Shown here piece by piece: positions 54,089-61,451 of a stretch of 64,000 bases of DNA (positions are counted from its first letter, which is position 1; each line of letters starts with the position of its first letter). The DNA is from CAWDYA01 sp963806495 (GTDB lineage: Bacteria; Acidobacteriota; Polarisedimenticolia; JACPZX01; DASXTC01), in contig CAWDYA010000001.1 in assembly GCA_963806495.1 (NCBI GenBank), positions 124,001 to 188,000 on the forward strand, written 5' to 3'. The translations under genes and the position numbers were made by a program. The notes beneath the pieces were generated by a model, which was given only the letters and a program-made list of their open reading frames with translations, did not search any database and was not told the DNA's origin.

Positions 54089-55287
54089 GCAGGCTCTCTT
54101 TCTGTCGGGGTCGAAGAAGGGGGTCTCCGCCACGGTGGCCGTGACTGCCGCCGCGCGGTACTCCACCGTGACCTCGACCCGCAGCGCGTGCCGGGGTTGC
54201 CGTACGCGGCCCGCACGCTGGCCAGCGCCAGGTTCTTCTTCAGCATGGGCGACCAGGCGCCGCTGGTGGCCTGGCCGACCTGGATTCCCGCTCGCCGTCG
54301 TAGACCGGCACCGGCGTGCGCCAGGCGCCGGCGGGAACCTGCGGGGGGAGCCCGAACTCGGCGAACAGCGCCTCGTACTCGTCCCAGTCGTAGGTCAGCC
54401 CCACCAGCGCCACGGCGGAGCCGCGCGCCCGCTCGGCCCGGAGCGCCGCCTGGCCGATGAACGGCTCGCGGTCGAGGTTCACGGTCCAGCCCAGGCCGAT
54501 CTCGTACGGGGTGGATTTCTTCGACTCGATCAGGCAGTGGTGGGCGCTGAAGTAGTCGACGCCGTTCATGATGAAGCCGGCCTCGACGCGGGCGACGTCC
54601 ATCGCGTCGAGCCCGCCGGGCTCGATGCCGGTACGCGCGCCCCGCGGCCATGAGGGCGTCCTAGACGGGCAGCGCGTGCTCGCGCGTCAACCCAGATCTC
54701 GTAGCCCAGGTCGCCGGTGTAGCCGGTGCGCGAGATGCTCACCGGGCAGCCCGTCGAGCGTCGCGCGGGTGACGCGGAAGAACTTGCAGCGCGTCCAGAT
54801 CGGCGTCGCCAACCACGGCCAGGATGTCACGCGAGGTGGGGCCCTGAAGGGCGAGCGCGCCGAGCGACTCGCTGCGAGTCCTCGATGGCGACGTCGGAAG
54901 CCCCGCGCGTGGCGCATCAGCCAGGCCAGCGCCGGCTCGGCGGCGGTGACGCGGAAGTGGTTCTCGTCGAGCCGGGCGACGGTGCCGTCGTCGACCACCT
55001 TGCCGTCGTCGTCGCACCAGCACAGATAGGTGACGCGGCCGACCTTGAGCCTGCGGATGTCCTTCACCATCACCCGCGACAGGAAGGCCGCCGCGTCGGG
55101 GCCGCGTGACCTCGTACTTGAACAGCGGGGTGACGTCGATCAGGCCCGCGCCGTGGCGCAGCGCGAAGTACTCCCGATCGTGGGTGGTGTCGTACGAGCG
55201 GACGGCGTAATAGCCGGCCCAGTCCTTCCAGAACAGGCTGGTGCAGAGTCGTGCCGTGCGCTCGTGGAACGGAGTCGGTCTCGGCAT
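54085..55287 (-). CDS. GcvT/aminomethyltransferase-like folate-dependent protein (heavily frameshifted)
   Basis: ATG 55287. Reassembled across five or more shifts: KDWAGYYAVRSYDTTHDREY, GAGLIDVTPLFKYEV, GRVTYLCWCDDDGKVVDDGT, VARLDENHFRVTAAEPALAW, ESLGALALQGPTSRDILAVV, VARVEAGFIMNGVDYFSAHH, PYEIGLGWTVNLDREPFIGQ, IQVGQATSGAWSPMLKKNLA and the terminal TVAETPFFDPDRKRA. This is the complete order of T-protein/dimethylglycine-dehydrogenase folate domains, ~400 residues. Upstream of two FAD oxidoreductases, suggesting oxidative removal of a C1 unit from an amine. Confidence 0.82.
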
Positions 55288-55361
55288 CCCGTCATCCGCC
55301 TGGTCAGATCACGTCGTGGAGTCGTGCGGGTGGTCCGGGCATTGTGCCACAGGGGGAGGTG

Positions 55362-56501
55362 TCAGATCGACCGTATCTTCTTCTTGATCGCCAGCAGGTT
55401 GAGGGTGAGCGAGAGCTGCTGCATGATCCTGAGGTAGTCCTCGGCGGGACCCTGGACGCGCCCCTGAGCTCCCCCGTCGCCGTAGAGGATGGCGACGAGG
55501 CGGTCGTTGAAGTGCGCGGGCACGATCAGCACCTCGGCCGGCGTGTCGATCCCCAGCTTGCGGAAGAACCTCGAGTAGAGCGGGTCACGCGGGACCAGCC
55601 CGCGATAATACGGATCCCCTATCGGCAGCGCGAAGACCGGCTCGTCCACCACGGCAAATGTGAGACCCTGCCTCGTCTCCCGATCGAGGGTCAGCCCGTG
55701 GGAGTGCCAGATCAGGGCGTCGCTGCCCCTGATCATGAACAGGATGGCGCGCTGCAGCCCTTCCGCCGCACGCTCGATCACCGCCTGCGCGATGTCGTCC
55801 ACCGACTCCGCCCGGCAGAGGATCTCCTCGATGGGAAGCGGCGTCTCCGTGGGGGTTGGGGCCGATGTGTTCGCACGACGCCCTGCGCCGGCAGGCCCCG
55901 GGGTCCGGCGGCCCGTCGGGCCGATCACGATCGACCCGCCCAGCTCCTGTGGCCCGGCGTCCACGATCGAAGCGGCACCCCCGATCGAGGCGGTCGCGAC
56001 CTGGACCTTCGGGGCGGCCGCCGGCTTCGCCGGCTCGGCATCCATCTGCTGGCAGAGGCTGATGTATCGCATTCTCCGCGGGATATCGTAGTACCGCTCC
56101 ATCGCCTCGAAGATGCGTGCCTCGGGCGCCAGCCATGACTCGACCCGGCAGCTCGACACGAACGCCAGCTCGTCGAGGGCGGGCAGGTTCTTCGGCTCCA
56201 CCATCGCCACCTGCAGCACCCGACCCTTCAGATTGAGGGGGATGGCCTTGTGCTTCTCGACCACGGAGGCGGGGATGGCCTCGATCACCTTCGGGTCGAT
56301 GTTGTGGAAGAGGCCGGGGTGGGCATACCGGACGCCGAGCAGATCGGCCAGCACGCGCCCGAGGAGATGCTCGTCGACGTAGCCGAGCTCGATCAGGCAG
56401 GTGCCGAGATGCCCCCCGCAGATCATCTGCGTCTCGAGAGCCTGCTTGAGCTGCTTCTCGTCGATGATCCCCTTGGCGACCAGTGCATCACCGAGTCTCA
56501 C
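55362..56501 (-). CDS. GspE/MshE N-terminal-domain protein with GAF-like C-terminus
   Basis: GTG 56501 is set 10 nt after GGGAGGT. 379 residues. The N-terminal T2SSE_N/MshEN domain (RLGDALVAKGIIDEKQLKQA, ELGYVDEHLLGRVLADLLGV, VVEKHKAIPLNLKGRVLQVA, MVEPKNLPALDELAF) is a c-di-GMP-binding fold in MshE-like ATPases. A Pro/Ala linker and a GAF-like region follow (EILCRAESVDDIAQAVIERA, LQRAILFMIRG, LGIDTPAEVLIVPAHFNDRL). No ATPase Walker motifs, so not a secretion ATPase. Perhaps a c-di-GMP effector controlling pili or gliding. Confidence 0.8.
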   Translation of the reverse strand: MRLGDALVAKGIIDEKQLKQALETQMICGGHLGTCLIELGYVDEHLLGRVLADLLGVRYAHPGLFHNIDPKVIEAIPASVVEKHKAIPLNLKGRVLQVAMVEPKNLPALDELAFVSSCRVESWLAPEARIFEAMERYYDIPRRMRYISLCQQMDAEPAKPAAAPKVQVATASIGGAASIVDAGPQELGGSIVIGPTGRRTPGPAGAGRRANTSAPTPTETPLPIEEILCRAESVDDIAQAVIERAAEGLQRAILFMIRGSDALIWHSHGLTLDRETRQGLTFAVVDEPVFALPIGDPYYRGLVPRDPLYSRFFRKLGIDTPAEVLIVPAHFNDRLVAILYGDGGAQGRVQGPAEDYLRIMQQLSLTLNLLAIKKKIRSI

Positions 56502-56774
56502 GACCGACACACCTCCCGATGGTTCCGCCGCCGGACGGAGGTCCCGACACCGGCAGAAGATGGTCGGTCCCGAAGGCCCCGTCAACCGGAGCAACCGGCC
56601 GCAGGGGCGCGAAGCCTCTTTCCTCTCTTGTATCAATCACTTACGGTACAATCAGCGGGAAGCCGTCCCTCCCCGGGCGAACTTTCCCGGCGTTTCTGCG
56701 TCATCCTGTCCAGACGACGCAAAAGCGGCGGCCCGGCCGGCGGCTCTGGCCGCCCCGGCTGACGAAAGGCCTGC

Positions 56775-57347
56775 ATGGAACTTGCACAGCTGCTGGAGCT
56801 CTGCAGGAAAGGCGACGCTCTCGCCTGGGAGGCCCTCGTGCGCCGCTTCCAGTCGCGTGTCTACGGTCTCGCCTTCCACTACGTCCGTGACAGGGAGGAG
56901 GCGCGGGACCTGGCGCAGGAGGTGTTCGTGAGGATCTACCAGAGGCTGGGCACCTACCGGGAGGACGACTCGTTTCTGCCCTGGATGCTCCGCGTGGCGC
57001 GCAACGTCTGCATCGATCACCTGCGGCGGATGAAGGTACGCACCCCGGCGCATGGCGTGCCGATGGAGGACGCGCCGGAGCCGGTCGATCCGGGCCCGAC
57101 GCCGCAGGCGGCCTGGGAGGCGGACGCGCGCAAGCAGCTCGTCTACCGGGCGATGCAGCACCTGAGCGAGATCTCCCGGGAGATGATCCTCCTCAAGGAG
57201 ATCGAAGGGCTGCGGCTCGACGAGATCGCCTCCATGCTGGATCTGCCGCTGGGCACGGTGAAGTCGCGGTCCAACCGGGCGCGGCTCGAGCTCGCGCGCG
57301 CCGTGCTGTCGCTCGAATCACCGGCCGGGGAAGGCCTGCCATGCTGA
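56775..57347 (+). CDS. ECF sigma factor
   Basis: 190 residues. Region 2: DALAWEALVRRFQSRVYGLA, FHYVRDREEARDLAQEVFVR, IYQRLGTYREDDSFLPWMLR, VARNVCIDHLRRMK; region 4: RKQLVYRAMQHLSEISREMI, LLKEIEGLRLDEIASMLDLP, LGTVKSRSNRARLELARAVL. A possible TACAAT -10 box lies at about 56646. Starts a three-gene operon with its anti-sigma factor and a TM2-like protein; divergent from the MshEN protein. Confidence 0.92.
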   Translation: MELAQLLELCRKGDALAWEALVRRFQSRVYGLAFHYVRDREEARDLAQEVFVRIYQRLGTYREDDSFLPWMLRVARNVCIDHLRRMKVRTPAHGVPMEDAPEPVDPGPTPQAAWEADARKQLVYRAMQHLSEISREMILLKEIEGLRLDEIASMLDLPLGTVKSRSNRARLELARAVLSLESPAGEGLPC

Positions 57348-57366
57348 AGACATCGGGGTGGAGATC

Positions 57367-58288
57367 ATGAGCTGCCGCTGGCTCGAGGACCGGCTCGAGG
57401 GATACATCGAAGAGACGCTGGGCGAGGCCGAGCGTGTCGCCGCCGCGGCCCATCTGGAAGGCTGCCCGCGCTGCCGCGAGCTGGTGTCGCTGGTGCGCGG
57501 CGAACTCGACCTCTCACTTCAGCCGCCCGGAGGCGACGCCGCCCTCACCGCGTCGATCCTCGAGAGCACCAGCGGGCGGGCCTGCGACACGGCGCTGGAT
57601 CGCCTGTGCGATCGGATCGACGGGACGCTCGACGCGCGAAGCGACGAATCTGGTCGGGATGCACCTGCAGCACTGCACCGGCTGCCGGGAGATGGCCCGC
57701 ACGCTGGCAATGCTTTCGCAGACGCTGCCGGAGATGGCGGAGATCAGGCCCGACCCGGGGTTCGTGGCCGACGTGGTGCGGGCGACCTCGCGCCCGGCCA
57801 CGGGGCTCGCTGGCCTGCTGGCGAGGATGCGCGGACGAATCGCGGCGCTGCTGGCCCGCCCCCGCTTCCCGATGGAGGCGGCCTACGCGGGCATGGTCGT
57901 GGTCTGGCTGCTCGCGGGCACCTCGATCTCCCCGCTGCGCGGTCTGCCCGGACGGGCTCTGGAGCTGACGCGGGTGAATCCGGTGCAGGTCGTCGAGGAC
58001 GTCGTGGAGCCGGCCTCGGTGGGGAAGAAGGTCTGGGACCGCACAGGCGAGCCGGTGCTGGCGAAGGCCCGTGCCTCCGAGCCGATCTGGAGGACGAGGC
58101 TTCGCGACGCCGCCGGCGCCTCGCGCACTCTCGGTACCGACTGCGTGGGCCTGCTCGGCGCGGCTGTGTCGGGCGATCTCGACTCGGGCGCCACGTATCT
58201 GAACCGTATGGGAACCGACATCAAATCGATCTGGAAGGGGCTGACCCGCCCCGCGAACGAGGCCGGTGCGCCGGCCCAGGAGGCCTGA
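57367..58288 (+). CDS. Anti-sigma factor with two zf-HC2 fingers (frameshifted)
   Basis: ATG 57367. First finger AAHLEGCPRCRELVSLVRG, a linker with CDTALDRLCDRIDGTLD, then after a one-base shift near 57645 a second finger MHLQHCTGCREMARTLAML. One TM helix (YAGMVVVWLLAGTSISPLRG) and a long C-terminal part ending PANEAGAPAQEA at 58288. Tandem zinc fingers in one anti-sigma protein are uncommon. 306 residues after joining. The next ATG abuts its stop. Confidence 0.82.
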
Positions 58289-58867
58289 ATGGAACAGCAG
58301 CAGAGCATGGCATCACAGACACCACCGGCCGGCATGGCGACGCCGCCGCCGCACGCACCCGCGCGGGAGCCGTACCGGGACTCCTCGTACCGGTACGATC
58401 CGCGCAGCAAGTCGCCGTTGCTGGCGTTCCTGCTCTCGGCCATGCCGGGTCTCGGGCAGGTGTACGTCGGCTACTACCAGCGCGGGTTCATCCACATCCT
58501 CGTGGTGGGCAGCCTCATCGCCCTGCTCGCCGGGGAGGTGATCCCGGATTTGATTCCACTGATGGGGATCTTCCTGGCCTTCTTCTGGCTGTACAACTGC
58601 ATCGACGCGGCTCGCCGGGCATCGCTGTACAACCAGGCGCTGGCCGGTGCCAGCCCGATCCAGCCACCCGACGACATCATCACGAGCGGCGCGGCCGGCT
58701 CGGTGCTCGGCGGCGTGGTGCTGATCGCCGGCGGATTCCTGCTGCTCCTGCACACCCGCTTCGATCTGTCGCTCGCGTGGCTGAAGGACTGGTGGCCTGT
58801 GATCCCGATGCTGTTCGGCGTCTACCTGGTGCTCAAGAGCATTTACGCCCGTGCGGCGCGGGACTGA
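58289..58867 (+). CDS. TM2-like membrane protein
   Basis: 192 residues. A Pro-rich cytoplasmic N-terminus, then four hydrophobic segments: SPLLAFLLSAMPGLGQVYVG with YYQRGFIHILVVGSLIALLA (the GLGQxYxG motif of TM2-type proteins), IPLMGIFLAFFWLYNCIDAA and GSVLGGVVLIAGGFLLLLHT. Last gene of the ECF operon, probably its envelope-homeostasis output. Overlaps the convergent rhomboid gene by 35 nt. Confidence 0.8.
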   Translation: MEQQQSMASQTPPAGMATPPPHAPAREPYRDSSYRYDPRSKSPLLAFLLSAMPGLGQVYVGYYQRGFIHILVVGSLIALLAGEVIPDLIPLMGIFLAFFWLYNCIDAARRASLYNQALAGASPIQPPDDIITSGAAGSVLGGVVLIAGGFLLLLHTRFDLSLAWLKDWWPVIPMLFGVYLVLKSIYARAARD

Positions 58868-59455
58868 CCGGGGCGAGGATGCCGCGCGACCAGAGCATCG
58901 CGAAGAACACGCCCACCAGCGTGCCCGAGATGTGGAAGAGGTTGGCCAGCACCAGCGCGGTCAGCGGATTCCCACGGTACCCGGACGCGTACACCAGGAG
59001 GGTCATCACGACCGGCACGACGACCCACATGACGGTCAGGACCGCCGCGTCCCTGCCGGGCTGTTCCTCGCGGCGACGGCGCCGGGCGACGAACAGGATC
59101 GGCGCGTATGCCCAGATGACACCGGAAGCACCGTGGCCGTCGACGGAAGGAACCAGGTGGGCGACGGCGTAGGCGCCCATGGCGCAGACGGTCACGAGGG
59201 TGAAGCGCGCCGGCCCGACCAGCCGCTCGACGGGCGCCGCGCACACGGCCAGCAGCACGAGGCTGAACCCGAGGTGCACCGGGGCCGGCAGCCCCGGGAA
59301 GCCGTGCTGGAACGCGAGCGTGAGCCGCTGCCACGGCGAGGCGAGCGGCTTCAAGCCGCCGATCATCGAGTACAGCCCCGGCTCGAACATCGTCGCCACC
59401 GACACCACGACGCACACCGCCGCGAAGACCCACGTGACGACCGGCGCCCTCCCCG
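58833..59455 (-). CDS. Rhomboid-family intramembrane serine protease
   Basis: Six hydrophobic segments; catalytic serine motif HGASGVIWAYAPILFVARRR (GASG) and downstream catalytic histidine in NLFHISGTLVGVFFAML, with FQHGFPGLPAPVHLGF as the L1-loop-like HxxF region. The frame extends upstream of 59417 through TWVFAAVCVVVSVAT to the S9 peptidase stop at 59456. No ATG/GTG is obvious there, so the start is unsettled; a GGGGAGG sits just upstream. Cleaves within membranes. Last gene of the peptidase operon. Confidence 0.78.
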
Positions 59456-61441
59456 TCAGGGTTGATCCTCGGCCGTCTTCTCGCCGAGCAGATACCGCTC
59501 CAGGAAGAGACTGACCGCGGCCTGGTAGTAATCGCTGTTCGGCTTCTTGCGGAAGCCGTGCCCCTCGTCTTTCGCCAGCATGTACCAGACCAGACCGCCG
59601 TTGCTGCGGATCTCCTCCACCATCTGCTCGCTCTCGCCCACCGGCACGCGCGGGTCGTTGAGCCCCTGCGCGATGAACATCGGCTTCGTGATCTTCTCCG
59701 CGCTGTTGGCCGGCGAGATACGCTCGAGGTACGCCCTCATCTCGGCGTCCCGCTCATCGCCGTACTCGACGCGCCTCAGGTCCCGGCGGTAGTCCCTGGT
59801 GTTCTTCAGAAAGGACAGAAAATTGCTGATCCCGACGATGTCCACGCCCGCCCGGAGCCGGTCGTTGTAATGCACCATCGACGCGAGCACCATGTACCCG
59901 CCGTACGAGCCGCCGTACACAGCCGTGCGATCCTGGTCAAGCTCCGGCCGCGACGCCACCCAGTCCAGGAGGCTGCCGATGTCCTTCACCGAGTTCTCGC
60001 GGTCGAAGCCGTTGTCGAGCTTCAGATAGCTCTTGCCGTAGCCGCTCGAGCCGCGCACGTTGGGGGTGAGCACCGCGACGCCCAGCTCGTTGACCCAGTA
60101 CTGGATGGTGGCGCTGAAGAACGGCCGCGCCTGCGACTCGGGACCACCGTGGATGCTCACGATGACCGGGAACGGGCCCTTGCCCTCCGGCCTGTAGTAG
60201 AAGGCCGGGATCTCGCGCGGCTTCCCGTCCACCGTGTCGAACGTCGGGTAGTGGATGAGCTCCGGCGTGACGAACGTGGAGGCGTCGAGCCCCCCCACCT
60301 CGCTTGCCGTCCATCGCGTCAGACGGCCCGACGCCACCTCCACCGAGTAGACATCCCCCGGTGTCTGCGGCGTGTTGAGGGTCATGCCGAGCCGGTCGCC
60401 GCTCGCGTCGAAGGCGAGGGTGGTGACCTCGCCCACAGGAAGGTCGGGCACGGGCAGCGCCCGCCGCGTGCGAAGCTCCATCAGATGCAGCTTCGCGATT
60501 CCGTCCTCGTTCACCACATAGACCAGACGCCGGCCGTCTCTCGACAGATCGAAGTCGCTCACGTCCCACGGGATGCTCGCGGTGAGAACGTCGGTCTTCT
60601 TCGTGGACAGGTCGTAGCGCTGCAGGCGATGGAACTCGGAGCCCTGGTCCGATGTAAGCCAGATCCCCTTGCCGTCGCGCGAGAACTTCGCGGTGCCGTA
60701 GTCGATCTTCTCGTCGCCCGGATTGACCGGGGTGAGCGCCCCGGTCGTCGTGTCGGCGATCCAGAGATAGCTCTCGTTGGCCGACACCAGGTTCATCACC
60801 AGCAGCTTCGTGTCGTCGGGCGACCAGTCGAGCGGCACCCAGGCCCCCTCCTTCTCCAGAAGCGGCGTCGAGCGGCCCGGCTCGCGGATGTCGGCGACGT
60901 GGATGTCCCAGTCACGGCCGTTGCGCAGCGTCGTGTACCAGGCGTATCGGTGGCCGTCGTTGGCCCAGACCGCGGCGCCGTTTCTCGAGCGGCCGTCGGT
61001 GAGCATCCGGTCGCGCCCGGTCTTCAGATCGTGGAAGAAGAGCTGGTAGTTCTCCCCACCGCCCACGTCCTTGGAGAAGATGAAGCCGTGAACCTCGGCG
61101 CTCGGGCTGGGCACGGCGCTGGACACCGGCTCGTCGAAGAACGTGATCTGGCTGCGGGCGCCACCGGGCTCCGCCACGTGATGGATCTGGCTCACGTCGG
61201 CGAACCGGGTGGCGATCAGCATCCCCGGTCCCTCGGGATCCCATCCCTGCAGCGACGCCGAGCGGATGTTCAGATAGGGCCGCATCCGCTCGGTGACCCG
61301 CTCGGGTAGCTCGGGTATCCCCTCGATGGCCAGGTTGCCGCGCTCCACCCGGACGACGGCCTCGGACGCGACGGCGGGAACGCACCACGCGCCTGCCGCC
61401 AGCAGAACCGCAACGAGAACAAGTATGGATTTGACGCGCAT
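59456..61441 (-). CDS. S9-family prolyl oligopeptidase-like exported peptidase
   Basis: 661 residues, signal peptide (SILVLVAVLLAAGAWCVPAV). Seven-bladed propeller (about 45-400: HRYAWYTTLRNGRDWDIHVA, PLDWSPDDTKLLVMNLV, VSDFDLSRDGRRLVYVV) followed by the alpha/beta-hydrolase domain with nucleophile YGGSYGGYMV, Asp in LNDPRVPVGES and His in KDEGHGF. NVRGSSGYGKSYLKL is typical. Degrades short peptides in the periplasm or outside. 10 nt after the M16 gene. Confidence 0.93.
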   Translation of the reverse strand: MRVKSILVLVAVLLAAGAWCVPAVASEAVVRVERGNLAIEGIPELPERVTERMRPYLNIRSASLQGWDPEGPGMLIATRFADVSQIHHVAEPGGARSQITFFDEPVSSAVPSPSAEVHGFIFSKDVGGGENYQLFFHDLKTGRDRMLTDGRSRNGAAVWANDGHRYAWYTTLRNGRDWDIHVADIREPGRSTPLLEKEGAWVPLDWSPDDTKLLVMNLVSANESYLWIADTTTGALTPVNPGDEKIDYGTAKFSRDGKGIWLTSDQGSEFHRLQRYDLSTKKTDVLTASIPWDVSDFDLSRDGRRLVYVVNEDGIAKLHLMELRTRRALPVPDLPVGEVTTLAFDASGDRLGMTLNTPQTPGDVYSVEVASGRLTRWTASEVGGLDASTFVTPELIHYPTFDTVDGKPREIPAFYYRPEGKGPFPVIVSIHGGPESQARPFFSATIQYWVNELGVAVLTPNVRGSSGYGKSYLKLDNGFDRENSVKDIGSLLDWVASRPELDQDRTAVYGGSYGGYMVLASMVHYNDRLRAGVDIVGISNFLSFLKNTRDYRRDLRRVEYGDERDAEMRAYLERISPANSAEKITKPMFIAQGLNDPRVPVGESEQMVEEIRSNGGLVWYMLAKDEGHGFRKKPNSDYYQAAVSLFLERYLLGEKTAEDQP

Positions 61442-61451
61442 GGCCGCCTCC

